From: CAVQNQ01 sp963714205
GTDB lineage: Bacteria > Acidobacteriota > Terriglobia > Bryobacterales > Bryobacteraceae
DNA length: 64,000 bases
Reading direction: 5' to 3'
Assembly: GCA_963714205.1 (NCBI GenBank)
Contig: CAVQNQ010000003.1
Location: 124,001 to 188,000 of the forward strand
The notes beneath the pieces are model-generated. The model was not told the DNA's origin. It was given only the letters and a program-made list of their open reading frames with translations, and made no database searches. A program made the position numbers and the translations under genes. Below are positions 54,860 to 63,367 of this stretch, one piece after another. The stretch's first letter is position 1. Each line of letters begins with the position of its first letter.

Positions 54860-55312
54860 CTACTTCTTTGCCGGTAGAGGTTGTACGGGCGCCGGTTGCC
54901 CCGGGCTGGGCGCATTCTTAGCCGGAGCCGGTGCGCCCGGAGCCGGGGGGATCGACAACGGGATCGTCTGCGTGTTGCCCTCTTGTCGCTGCACCGGCAC
55001 TTGGACCGGCGCGGTCTGCCCCGGCGCCTTCTTCTGCTGCTGTTGATTGACGTCTTCCAGAACCGTCGTGCCCAATCCCGCGTTCCGTGTGGCCAGAATG
55101 GAGAGCGAAAGCGAGGTGATCATGAAGAGCACCGCTGAAACCGTGGTGGCCTTGGACAGCAGAGTCGCCGAACCGCGCGGCCCGAACGCCGTCTGGGAAC
55201 CCATGCCGCCGAACGCACCGGCCAGATCTGCCGCCTTCCCGCTTTGCAGCAGAACCACAATGATCAGGAAGATGCAAACAATTATGTGAACCAACAGAAA
55301 AATAATGTACAT
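54860..55312 (-). CDS. secG: SecG, protein translocase subunit
   Basis: 150 residues from ATG 55312 (MYIIFLLVHIIVCIFLIIVVLLQSGK). Two membrane helices (about 1-24 and 52-72) flank the conserved cytoplasmic loop GGMGSQTAFGPRGSATLLSK, which is diagnostic for SecG. A proline/alanine/glutamine-rich C-terminal tail of about 65 residues is longer than usual. It is followed on the same strand by tRNA-Leu(GAG), the same order as secG-leuU in Escherichia coli, so this is an ancestral neighbourhood and the element is the newcomer. Confidence 0.93.
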   Translation of the reverse strand: MYIIFLLVHIIVCIFLIIVVLLQSGKAADLAGAFGGMGSQTAFGPRGSATLLSKATTVSAVLFMITSLSLSILATRNAGLGTTVLEDVNQQQQKKAPGQTAPVQVPVQRQEGNTQTIPLSIPPAPGAPAPAKNAPSPGQPAPVQPLPAKK

Positions 55313-55434
55313 CGCTCTTCGTTCCAGTATAGGCAACCGCAGAGGCGCAGGTCAAACCGCGCCAACGCCCTGTCCGCGAGGATCAGGGGAGTTCCCCTGG
55401 AAGTTCCATTCCGCCCCATGGTGGAACCGTTCTC

Positions 55435-56463
55435 GTGGTAAACTCACAATGCTCGGAGTGGATCGTGCCTGCGGCAGGGTGCTGGCCTTACATCGTCCGT
55501 CGGTCTCGCTGCGTAGTTATCGCGGCCTCGGTGTTGATCCCTGTTCTCGCCCAGATGAATACAGGGCCATCTCCGCCGCCCGCCGCGGCCCCGCGGAACC
55601 CGGCCCCCGCCGGACAGCCGAGCTTCCGGGCCGATACCGACCTCGCCGTCATCCCGGTATCGGTCACCGATGCGCGGAACCGCTTCGTCCTGGGACTTCG
55701 AAAAGAGGATTTCCGGGTATTCGACGATGGCGTAGAACAACCGATCGCCCACTTCTCAGGCGAGGATGTGCCCCTTTCAATCGGCCTGGCTTTCGATATC
55801 AGCGGCAGCATGGACTTCAAGCTGAAGACCTCGCTCGACGCGGCTACGCTGTTCCTGAAAACCCTGAACCCGGACGACGAGGCGTTTCTGGTCAAATTCA
55901 GCGACAAGGTCGAGTTGGCGGTGCCCTTCACGGTGCACCCCCAGGATATTCAAAGCGCGCTCCAGAACGTTCAGCCGGGCGGTCTGACGGCCTTGCTCGA
56001 TGCGATCAAGTTCGCCTTGACCGAGATGAAGACGGCTAAGAACGCGCGGAAAGCGATTGTGATCGTTTCCGACGGCGGCGATAACCACAGCACGTACACG
56101 CCGGCCCAGATCGAGGAACTGGTTCGGGCGGCCGATGTGGAAATCTATGCCATGGGAGTGTTTGATCCACTACTGTCTCTTGCCCTGTCGCCCGAGGAAG
56201 TCTCCGGGCCGCGCTTGCTCTCCGAAATCGCCACCCAAACCGGGGGACGGGCATTTGCGGCGGCGATGGCGAACGATTTGCCCAGCGTGGCGGCGAGGAT
56301 CGCGATCGAGCTCCGGAATCAATACGTCCTCAGCTATTACCCGAAGGATCAGGTCAGAGACGGCAAATATCACACCGTCGAAGTGAAGCTCTCGCAGCCG
56401 CCCGGAGTCTCTCTACTCAAACCGCATTGGCGGCAGGGATACTACGCTCCCCTGGATAAGTAG
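55435..56463 (+). CDS. VWFA-domain protein (acidobacterial type)
   Basis: 342 residues from a GTG at 55435; the true start is uncertain because there is no ATG before the mature region. A hydrophobic segment (RCVVIAASVLIPVLAQ) acts as a signal peptide or anchor. The N-terminal module (TDLAVIPVSVTDARNRFVLGLRKEDFRVFDDG) followed by a VWA domain with the metal-ion motif DISGSM is the Acidobacteria-specific VWFA-related arrangement. GLTALLDAI and VIVSDGGDN are the later metal-site loops. It is likely an envelope protein for protein or matrix binding. It is divergent from secG. Confidence 0.88.
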   Translation: MVNSQCSEWIVPAAGCWPYIVRRSRCVVIAASVLIPVLAQMNTGPSPPPAAAPRNPAPAGQPSFRADTDLAVIPVSVTDARNRFVLGLRKEDFRVFDDGVEQPIAHFSGEDVPLSIGLAFDISGSMDFKLKTSLDAATLFLKTLNPDDEAFLVKFSDKVELAVPFTVHPQDIQSALQNVQPGGLTALLDAIKFALTEMKTAKNARKAIVIVSDGGDNHSTYTPAQIEELVRAADVEIYAMGVFDPLLSLALSPEEVSGPRLLSEIATQTGGRAFAAAMANDLPSVAARIAIELRNQYVLSYYPKDQVRDGKYHTVEVKLSQPPGVSLLKPHWRQGYYAPLDK

Positions 56464-56469
56464 CGGGCG

Positions 56470-57495
56470 CTAGCGGTGCCCGCCGATGTGCGCCGCCCCG
56501 CGTGGCATTGCCGTCACCGGCCGCGTCACTGTCACAGGCCGTGGCGTCACCGGATGCCCGATCGGCGAACTCGTAACCGGGAACCTGGAAACCCCGAGCC
56601 CGGCTGGCGCACCGTACACCGGCAGTCTGCCGAGCGGCAGCCCCAACAACATTGGCGGGTACGTGTAGCCCGGCAGGTACATCGAATAGAACCCGGACTG
56701 ATACAAGCCCAGCGGCCCGTATACTCCGGTCTGATAAGATCCCAAGCCATACGGGTTCGACAAACTCGCACCGTAGGAAGGGAAGCCGAGCATCGGAAAG
56801 TACGTGAAGCTGTCCATGGGATAGCCCGAGCCGGACAGCGTAGCGGGATCTTCGATATTCGCCGCAATGGCATTGTCCGCGGCGATCGACTGCGTGCGGC
56901 CGTCGGCCCATGCGCTGAGCCCGTCGCGAGGCTCGCCATCCGATTTCTCGGGCACCAGCACAGCCGCCAACGGCAGATCCATCCCCCGCCCGACCGAAAC
57001 CGGAGCGCCCCCGCCGGAGGTGGAAACCTGCGCTTCCCCCTCCTGGACCCACACGCGCGCCGGATCGCAATCGATGCGGTAAGCTCCCTTCCCGGGCTGG
57101 CGTACGATCCAGCCTTCATAGATCAGCGTCACCGACGTGCCCGCGCCGGGATCCACCGAGTCCACGATGGCGGATCCCGCGACCACTTGCACGCGGGTAT
57201 CCGCGAGAGCGCTAGAGATCATCCGAATCGCGCTCTTTTCGCTGACCCGCAAGAAAACGCCGGGGGTGAGCAGCACCTCTGCGCGCCCTTGCTCGGTTCG
57301 TAATTCGGCGCCCTCGGGCACGATGGCAAACCTGCCGAGACGCGCCTCGAGCGGCTGGCCCGCCACGAAAACCGCTCCCTCGAAAAAATGGACCAGACCG
57401 GAACGAGTGGAAATTACGGCCTGCGCATAGGCCGGTAATGCGAAAGCGGCGCCTGCCGCTAAAACCAATAAGGCGTACACGGGGGCGCGGGACAT
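56470..57495 (-). CDS. FecR-domain-containing exported protein
   Basis: 341 residues from ATG 57495 (GGGAGGCC upstream), with a signal peptide ending PAYAQ. Residues about 25-180 form a FecR-like beta fold: LVHFFEGAVFVAGQPL, ELRTEQGRAEVLLTPGVFLRV and VVAGSAIVDSVDPGAG. The C-terminal third is low complexity, rich in Gly, Tyr and Pro (YGLGSYQTGVYGPLGLYQSG), then Pro/Val/Thr. Exported FecR proteins of this kind are common in Acidobacteria without a sigma factor nearby, and none is seen here. It converges on the VWFA gene with 6 nt between the stops. Confidence 0.8.
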   Translation of the reverse strand: MSRAPVYALLVLAAGAAFALPAYAQAVISTRSGLVHFFEGAVFVAGQPLEARLGRFAIVPEGAELRTEQGRAEVLLTPGVFLRVSEKSAIRMISSALADTRVQVVAGSAIVDSVDPGAGTSVTLIYEGWIVRQPGKGAYRIDCDPARVWVQEGEAQVSTSGGGAPVSVGRGMDLPLAAVLVPEKSDGEPRDGLSAWADGRTQSIAADNAIAANIEDPATLSGSGYPMDSFTYFPMLGFPSYGASLSNPYGLGSYQTGVYGPLGLYQSGFYSMYLPGYTYPPMLLGLPLGRLPVYGAPAGLGVSRFPVTSSPIGHPVTPRPVTVTRPVTAMPRGAAHIGGHR

Positions 57496-57638
57496 AAAGG
57501 CCTCCCTCCCATCCCGAGTATCGGCCTTGCGGCATTCTTCGTCAAGGGGCTGCCAGGAATCCGAAAGCAAACGGGCGCGGCATTATAAAGGCGGCTCTGT
57601 CATACCGTGCTGATCAATCCGGGCTACAGTACTATTGA

Positions 57639-58817
57639 TTGCGATTCGCTTCCAACAACGCCGGGGCGGCGCTGGTCGTGCACAGCGGCGGCCCTACGGC
57701 CGTGATTAACGCCAGCCTGCTCGGGCTGGTGGAAGAAGCCGCGAAACGCCTCCGTTTCAAGGCCTTATATGGGGCGCGCTTCGGCCTCGAAGGGATTCTC
57801 AAGCAGGACTTTGTGGACCTGCTAGCGTTCGACCGGCCCCGCCTGATGCGCGTGGCGCAAGCGCCTTCTTCGGCGCTGGGCACTTCGCGGCGCGAGCTCG
57901 GGCCGGATGGCGCCCCGCGGCTGCTCGATGTCTTCCGGGCATGCGACATCCGCTGCCTTTTCTACACGGGCGGCAACGGGTCCATGGGCACGGCCGCCCA
58001 GATCGCCGCCCTGGCGCGCGCGGCGCGCTTCGATCTCCAGGTGATCGGAATTCCCAAGACCATCGATAATGACCTGGCGGAAACCGATCACACTCCCGGC
58101 TACGCTTCGGCGGCGCGCTTCTTCGCCGGTGCGGTGCGGGATATCGGGGCGGACAACCGCGCGCTCCCCGGGCAAGTGCAATTCGTCGAGGTGCTGGGCC
58201 GCAACGCCGGCTGGATTGTGGCCGCGACCGCCCTGGCCCGGCGCCGCCCGGCGGACGCTCCGCACTTGGTCTATTTTCCGGAGCGGCCCCTGCCGCTCGA
58301 CCGGCTGCTGGGAGACGTGGAGCGCGTATACGGACGGCTGGGCCGCTGCGTAGTGGCGGTGTGCGAGGGGCAACTCGATGAACACGGCCAGCCGTTCGGC
58401 GCCGATGCGCGCGGCAACTGGCGCGGCAGCCTGGCCATGAACCTGGCCCACCGGCTGGCGACTCTGGTCACCGCGCACCTCAAGCTGAAAGCCCGCGGCG
58501 AGAAACCCGGCCTGCTGGGGCGCGTCAACCGGGCGGCGAGGTCGCCGGTGGATTGGAGGGAAGCGCGGCTGTGCGGCCGGGCCGCCGTGCGCGCGGCGGC
58601 CCGCGGCGTGTCGGGCGAGATGGTGACGCTGGTGCGCCAGCAGGGACCCGTCTACCGTGTGACCACGGGCCTCGCCGCGCTCGAACGCGTCGCCGGAGCG
58701 GAGCGCCTCTTCCCGCAACGGTGGCTCGATCGGGAAGCTGGCGACGCGCATCCGGAGTTCCTGGAATACATCGCACCCCTGGTGGGCGAAATCGAGGCTT
58801 ACGAGGACCTCGGATAG
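57639..58817 (+). CDS. pfkA: 6-phosphofructokinase
   Basis: 392 residues, apparently from TTG 57639, since no ATG or GTG fits before the conserved start ALVVHSGGPTAVINASLLG. FYTGGNGSMGTA is the nucleotide loop and PKTIDNDL the catalytic loop with Asp. In Escherichia coli numbering the residue at 104 is Gly (ATP type) while 124 is Lys (the PKTIDND form, PPi type or clade X). So the phosphoryl donor cannot be fixed from these two positions. GRNAGWIVAATAL and VVAVCEGQLDE complete the fold. It commits sugar to glycolysis in the cytoplasm. Confidence 0.85.
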   Translation: MRFASNNAGAALVVHSGGPTAVINASLLGLVEEAAKRLRFKALYGARFGLEGILKQDFVDLLAFDRPRLMRVAQAPSSALGTSRRELGPDGAPRLLDVFRACDIRCLFYTGGNGSMGTAAQIAALARAARFDLQVIGIPKTIDNDLAETDHTPGYASAARFFAGAVRDIGADNRALPGQVQFVEVLGRNAGWIVAATALARRRPADAPHLVYFPERPLPLDRLLGDVERVYGRLGRCVVAVCEGQLDEHGQPFGADARGNWRGSLAMNLAHRLATLVTAHLKLKARGEKPGLLGRVNRAARSPVDWREARLCGRAAVRAAARGVSGEMVTLVRQQGPVYRVTTGLAALERVAGAERLFPQRWLDREAGDAHPEFLEYIAPLVGEIEAYEDLG

Positions 58818-58826
58818 GCCGGCCGC

Positions 58827-59645
58827 TTATCCGCCGGATTCCAGGCGCGTGCTCATGGGACCCAGGTGAATATGAGCGCCGGTAGCTTTGCCGGGCACGG
58901 CCTGGCGAAACGCGAAGTACGGAATCCGCTTGGCATCGAGATACTCGCGCAGCCAGACGCCTTCCGGCGTGTCGGGGTGCAGCGCCACATCCACGCGGCC
59001 CCGGTGATCGAATCCCAAGGCCCGGTGAACGGCCGTTTCACCCATGGCGCTCACCGGCAGCGGCTTTCCGAAGCGGCTCTCGAAAGCCTTCTCGATAGCC
59101 GCGAAATCGGCGCTTGTGAAAACGCCATCGCCGTCGTGGCGCTCCGCGATTTCGTGCGCGGTGGAAGGTTCCTCCGCCAGCCTGGCGGCGAACAGCTCCT
59201 CGGCGCGCGCCATTTGCGTCACTTCGCGGACGATGGCGGCGCGCTCCCCGGCCAGCCCGCATTCGCGCTGCGCCCAGTTCACTTCCTCCTGCAAGGGATC
59301 CAGCGAAGCCCGTGGAGCCGCGCCGAGATCCACCAGTTTTTGGGCGTCCTCGAGGGCCTTCTTGCGCCGGTCGAGACGGCGGCCGGCCGCGGCCGCCATG
59401 TCGTCGGCCACCGCTTCAGTGAGATCCTTACCGTAAATCGTCTTGTTGACGAAAGCCGCATCCTGCGCGTCGGCCATGGCCTCCTCGGCCTTCTCGAGCT
59501 GCGCGCGCGGAGCCGCTCCGGAGTTGACCAGGCCGCGCACCCTTTCGAGATTCTCCCGGGCGCGGGCGACCTGGGGATCGACGGAGCTTTGGGCCCATAC
59601 GGATGCTGCGCACACTGCCAGAAGCAGGGCCGAATGGAGACGCAT
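58827..59645 (-). CDS. Exported protein with coiled coil and M15-like C-terminal domain
   Basis: 272 residues with a signal peptide (LLLAVCAASVWAQ). Residues 25-155 are helical with repeated NSGAAPRAQLEKAEEAM / DLGAAPRASLDPLQEEV units. The C-terminal 90 residues carry AVHRALGFDHRGRVDVALHPD and, near the end, GAHIHLG. The spacing of these His/Asp residues recalls peptidoglycan D-Ala-D-Ala carboxypeptidase-type (M15) zinc sites. A role in cell-wall trimming is plausible but not proven. It converges on the pfkA gene with 9 nt between the stops. Confidence 0.6.
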   Translation of the reverse strand: MRLHSALLLAVCAASVWAQSSVDPQVARARENLERVRGLVNSGAAPRAQLEKAEEAMADAQDAAFVNKTIYGKDLTEAVADDMAAAAGRRLDRRKKALEDAQKLVDLGAAPRASLDPLQEEVNWAQRECGLAGERAAIVREVTQMARAEELFAARLAEEPSTAHEIAERHDGDGVFTSADFAAIEKAFESRFGKPLPVSAMGETAVHRALGFDHRGRVDVALHPDTPEGVWLREYLDAKRIPYFAFRQAVPGKATGAHIHLGPMSTRLESGG

Positions 59646-59690
59646 TAGCTTTCATCTTAGCAACTGGCGTCCCGCCCGCATTTGGCGCGG

Positions 59691-59696
59691 TACAAT
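59691..59696 (+). promoter_or_regulatory. Candidate -10 box (TACAAT)
   Basis: TACAAT 19 nt before the start of the dienelactone-hydrolase-family gene, implying a very short leader. No -35 box is clear. Confidence 0.4.
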
Positions 59697-59715
59697 CGCC
59701 ACGAGGAGCTGCGAA

Positions 59716-60459
59716 ATGGAAGAAAAAGACCTGGAAAACCTCGAAGCCGGCGACGTCGAGATCCCCGTAGCGGATGGCAGAATCCCGGCCTATCGCGCCG
59801 TGCCCACGGGCGCCGGGCGGCTGCCAATCGCTCTGGTGGTCGAGGAGGTGTTCGGCGTCAGCGATCATATCAAGGATATCTGCCGCCGCTTCGCCAGGCT
59901 CGGCTACTATGCCGTGGCGCCGGAACTGTTCGCGCGCCAGGGCGATGTCTCTAAGATCCAGGACATCGCCGGCCTGATCCCCATCGTCTCCAAGGTGCCG
60001 GATTCCCAAGTGATGTCGGACCTGGACGCAGCCATCGCGTACGCCGAAAAGAGCGGCCGCGGCGATCCGGCGCGCGCGGGCGTCACCGGCTTCTCCTGGG
60101 GCGGGCGCATCTGCTGGTTGTATGCCGCCCACAACCCCCGGCTCAAGGCGTCCGTGCCGTGGTATGGCAGGCTGGTAGGCGATACCGATCCGCTGCACCC
60201 TCGGAATCCCATTGACGTGGTCTCCGAATTGCATTGCCCGGTGCTGGGCCTCTATGGCGGCCGTGATACAGGGATTCCCCTCGATAGCGTCGAGAAGATG
60301 CGTGCGGCCTGCCAACAGGCGGGCAAGACCGTCGAGATCGTCGTTTACCCGGATGCCGGCCACGGTTTCAACGCCGATTACCGGCCCAGCTATAGCAAAG
60401 CGGCCGCCGAAGATGGCTGGAAGCGGCTGCTCGACTGGCTTCAGAAGTGCGGGTGCTGA
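59716..60459 (+). CDS. Dienelactone hydrolase family protein
   Basis: 247 residues from ATG 59716 with GAGGAG 7 nt upstream; the open frame further upstream is only a shadow of the opposite gene. The alpha/beta-hydrolase pattern is ALVVEEVFGVSDHIKDICRRFA (the DLH helix with its Glu), GFSWGG (nucleophile elbow), YGGRDTG (Asp) and DAGHGFN (His). Typical dienelactone hydrolases have Cys at the elbow; this one has Ser. It is cytoplasmic, with no signal. The substrate is unknown. Confidence 0.85.
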   Translation: MEEKDLENLEAGDVEIPVADGRIPAYRAVPTGAGRLPIALVVEEVFGVSDHIKDICRRFARLGYYAVAPELFARQGDVSKIQDIAGLIPIVSKVPDSQVMSDLDAAIAYAEKSGRGDPARAGVTGFSWGGRICWLYAAHNPRLKASVPWYGRLVGDTDPLHPRNPIDVVSELHCPVLGLYGGRDTGIPLDSVEKMRAACQQAGKTVEIVVYPDAGHGFNADYRPSYSKAAAEDGWKRLLDWLQKCGC

Positions 60460-60509
60460 TCCGCCACCAGGCGGTTCCGCCATCTCGCGGGGGGTCTTTA
60501 CAGCACTGG

Positions 60510-60515
60510 TATAAT
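60510..60515 (+). promoter_or_regulatory. Candidate -10 box (TATAAT) of the phoH operon
   Basis: A perfect TATAAT upstream of the phoH-ybeY-corC-era run. The gap to the chosen start is about 120 nt. Confidence 0.45.
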
Positions 60516-60635
60516 GAATGTAGATGATTTTCCACTTCCCGCGAAAGCGGGGTGTCGAAGGTCCGGTTCTCTCCCTATTTAACGTTTTATCTTGTCTCGA
60601 ACAGTGCCAGCCCGGAGGTATCCAGCACCCCTTCA

Positions 60636-61658
60636 ATGAAAGCTAGCGTGCGCATCAACCGCGGCGTCGAGAGCCTCTTTGGTACCCGGGATGAAAACAT
60701 CCGGTTGATCGAATCCGGCCTGGGAGTGCATACTCAGCTGGTGGATAACAGCCTCGAGATCGAAGGGGAGGCTGAAGGCGTCACGCGCGCCGAAACCCTG
60801 CTCGAAGAATATAACTCGCTGGTCCGGGAAGGCCACATCTTCAACAATGGCGACCTGAACAGCTACCTGCGGGTGGTGATGCTGGATCGAGAAGTTTCGC
60901 TCCGCGCGCTGGTGCAGAGCGGCCGCCAGCGCAACTTCGGCAAGAAAATCCTGGCTCCCAAATCCGTCAACCAGCGGCGCTACCTGGAAGCTATCGAGCG
61001 GAACGACCTGGTCATGGGCGTGGGGCCGGCGGGCACGGGAAAGACGTACCTGGCCGTGGCGATGGCCATCTCCGCGCTGATGAATAAACAGGTGGCGCGC
61101 ATCATCCTGACGCGGCCGGCGGTGGAAGCCGGCGAGCGCCTGGGCTTCCTGCCGGGCACGCTGCAGGAGAAGGTGGATCCCTACCTGCGCCCGCTCTACG
61201 ACGCGCTCTACGATATGCTCGAGAGCGAACGCGTGGAGAAGCTGCTGGAGCGCAATGTCATCGAGGTGGCGCCCATCGCCTTCATGCGGGGCCGCACGCT
61301 CAACGACAGCTTCATCATCCTCGACGAGGCCCAGAACTCGACCGCCGAGCAGATGAAGATGGTGCTGACGCGGCAGGGCTTCAACTCCAAGATGGTGGTG
61401 AATGGCGATATCACGCAGATCGACCTGCCCGCCGGCCGGCGCAGCGGGCTGGTGGATGCGCTCGAGATCCTCAAGGGCGTGGAAGGCATCAGCGTGGTGC
61501 TGTTCGACGAAAAGGACGTGGTGCGGCACGCCCTGGTACAGCGCATCGTCAAGGCCTACGAGCGGTACAACGAGCTCATGGGGACGGGCCGGCAGCTTTC
61601 GCTGAAGCTCTCCGAGCAGGGAACCGAAAGCTCCGCCGAGGCGGCTCCGCTCGCCTGA
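60636..61658 (+). CDS. phoH: PhoH-family ATPase
   Basis: 340 residues from ATG 60636; a GTG at 60552 would add 28 residues unlike the family. The start is uncertain because the GGAGG site is about 17 nt upstream. An N-terminal KH-like segment (VRINRGVESLFGTRDENIRLIE) precedes the ATPase with GVGPAGTGKT (Walker A) and FIILDEAQN (Walker B), plus the TRPAVEAGERLGFLPG and GDITQIDLP motifs of the PhoH family. It is thought to be an RNA-associated ATPase working with YbeY. It leads the conserved phoH-ybeY-corC-era cluster. Confidence 0.92.
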   Translation: MKASVRINRGVESLFGTRDENIRLIESGLGVHTQLVDNSLEIEGEAEGVTRAETLLEEYNSLVREGHIFNNGDLNSYLRVVMLDREVSLRALVQSGRQRNFGKKILAPKSVNQRRYLEAIERNDLVMGVGPAGTGKTYLAVAMAISALMNKQVARIILTRPAVEAGERLGFLPGTLQEKVDPYLRPLYDALYDMLESERVEKLLERNVIEVAPIAFMRGRTLNDSFIILDEAQNSTAEQMKMVLTRQGFNSKMVVNGDITQIDLPAGRRSGLVDALEILKGVEGISVVLFDEKDVVRHALVQRIVKAYERYNELMGTGRQLSLKLSEQGTESSAEAAPLA

Positions 61659-61667
61659 GCGAGTCTC

Positions 61668-62108
61668 ATGTCTTCAGATGGCAGTACTGTGATTTTCCGG
61701 CGCGCCCCGGCCGGCCTGCTTCGCAAAACCATCCAGGACTTCGCGCACCGGCTGGAACGCGAGGTGGCCAAGGGACGCACGTTCGATTGCCTGATTACCG
61801 GCGATCGCGAACTGCGCCGCCTGAATCACCGGTTTCGCGGGCGGGACGAAGCCACCGATGTTTTGTCTTTCCCGGCGGGAACGGACTTCCTGGGCGATAT
61901 CGCCATCTCGCTCGCGCGGGCGCGAGCCCAGGGACGCCAGTTCGGGCACGGCACCGCGGATGAAGTCCGCATCCTCATGTTGCACGGGCTGTTGCATTTG
62001 ATGGGCCTGGATCACGAAAGCGATGGCGGCCGCATGGCTCGCGCCGAGAAGCGCTGGCGGGCGCGGCTGGGTCTGCCGGCCGGGCTGATCGAGCGGGTGC
62101 GGGCATGA
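61668..62108 (+). CDS. ybeY: YbeY, rRNA-maturation endoribonuclease
   Basis: 146 residues. The zinc motif HGLLHLMGLDHE near residue 105 (HxxxHxxxxxH) is diagnostic. NHRFRGRDEATDVLSFP and DFLGDIAIS are the other family blocks. It processes rRNA ends, notably of 16S rRNA, in the cytoplasm. It starts 9 nt after phoH and overlaps corC by ATGA, so translation is coupled. Confidence 0.93.
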   Translation: MSSDGSTVIFRRAPAGLLRKTIQDFAHRLEREVAKGRTFDCLITGDRELRRLNHRFRGRDEATDVLSFPAGTDFLGDIAISLARARAQGRQFGHGTADEVRILMLHGLLHLMGLDHESDGGRMARAEKRWRARLGLPAGLIERVRA

Positions 62109-63367
62109 TCCTCGCGGCTGCTCTGGCCACCCTGATTGCCATCCCCCTGCTGGGCCTGGTGACCTTCGTGCAGTTGCTGTACCTCGAGAGCCTGCGGCTG
62201 CGCACGCGCGACCTGCCGGCGCTTAAATTTTTCAAGGCGACGCTCGAAGACCGGCTGGGCCTCGAGACCGAACAGGGGGCCGGGGCATTCTCGCTCATCA
62301 AGCACACTCTCCTGGTGCTGAGCGGAATCTTGTGCTTCGCCTGGTTCTCGGACGGCCAGCCGTGGAACGCCGGCGCTTTCTGGCAGGCGGCGCTGACGGT
62401 TTGGCTGGGCATGCTGGCGGTCGCCTACGCTTTGCCGCAATGGCTGTATCGCCGCACCGACGCCCACTGGCTCCTGCCGCTGGTGCCGTTTTTGCGCGGC
62501 CTGGCGTGGCTCGCCCGCCCGTTCGAGGCGCTGCTGGGCTTCTTCCAATCGCTGATCGACCTGGCCGACGACCCGGCGGACAAGGAGGAAAGCCCCACGC
62601 CCGCCGAGAACATAGACGCGCTCATCGATGCCGGCACCGAAGAGGGGCTGATCGAAGAGGAGGATCGCGAGTTGATCCAATCCGTGGTTGAGTTCGGCGA
62701 TAAAGTGGTGCGCGAGGTGATGACGCCCCGCCCCAACATCGTGGCCATCTCCGCCGATTCCACGCTCGAACAGCTACGCCAGCTCGTCATCAACGAGCAG
62801 TATTCGCGCATTCCGGTTTACGAGGGCAACATCGACCGGGTCGTCGGGTTCGTGCACGTGCGCGACATGTTCGAGGTGGACGAGGAGGCGCGCGCCCGGC
62901 GCCTGGTGCGGGAGCTCGTGCGCGAGATCCTCTTCGTGCCGGAAAGCAAGCCCGTCAACGACCTGATGCGCCAGATGCAGCAGGAGAACACCCACATGGT
63001 GATCGTGGTGGACGAATACGGAAATACCGCCGGCCTGGCCACCATGGAAGACCTGCTGGAAGTTATCATCGGAGAGATCCGCGACGAGCACGAGCCGACG
63101 AGCGACGTGATCGAAGACGGCCACGGCGGCTATATCGTCTCCGGGAATTTCGAGGTGGCGCGCGTGGCCGATTTGTGCGAGAGCTTCCATCCAGAAGAGA
63201 ATATCGAATCCACCACCGTGGGAGGGCTGGTCAGCGAGTGGCTGGGGCGCGTTCCCAAGCCCGGGGAATCGGTGGAGCGCGATGGCGTTCGCATCGAGGT
63301 GCTGGCCGCCAACGAGCTGCGCGTGGAACAGGTGCGCATCGGCAAGTCTCAGGCGGTGGCGCAATGA
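62105..63367 (+). CDS. CorC/HlyC-family membrane protein with CBS domains
   Basis: 420 residues. Hydrophobic helices near 1-18, 62-80, 92-110 and 117-140 form a CNNM/DUF21-like membrane part that is more divergent than usual. A CBS pair follows at about 200-325 (VMTPRPNIVAISADSTLEQL, RIPVYEGNIDRVVGFVHVRDM, VVDEYGNTAGLATMEDLLE). The C-terminal CorC_HlyC domain is at about 340-415. Members take part in Mg or Co export. It overlaps both ybeY and era by 4 nt. Confidence 0.85.
   Translation: MILAAALATLIAIPLLGLVTFVQLLYLESLRLRTRDLPALKFFKATLEDRLGLETEQGAGAFSLIKHTLLVLSGILCFAWFSDGQPWNAGAFWQAALTVWLGMLAVAYALPQWLYRRTDAHWLLPLVPFLRGLAWLARPFEALLGFFQSLIDLADDPADKEESPTPAENIDALIDAGTEEGLIEEEDRELIQSVVEFGDKVVREVMTPRPNIVAISADSTLEQLRQLVINEQYSRIPVYEGNIDRVVGFVHVRDMFEVDEEARARRLVRELVREILFVPESKPVNDLMRQMQQENTHMVIVVDEYGNTAGLATMEDLLEVIIGEIRDEHEPTSDVIEDGHGGYIVSGNFEVARVADLCESFHPEENIESTTVGGLVSEWLGRVPKPGESVERDGVRIEVLAANELRVEQVRIGKSQAVAQ

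Noticed and set aside
58827..59645. TolC-like outer-membrane efflux protein
   Set aside because: The helical repeats resemble it superficially, but the length is too short and the C-terminus has an M15-like His/Asp pattern.
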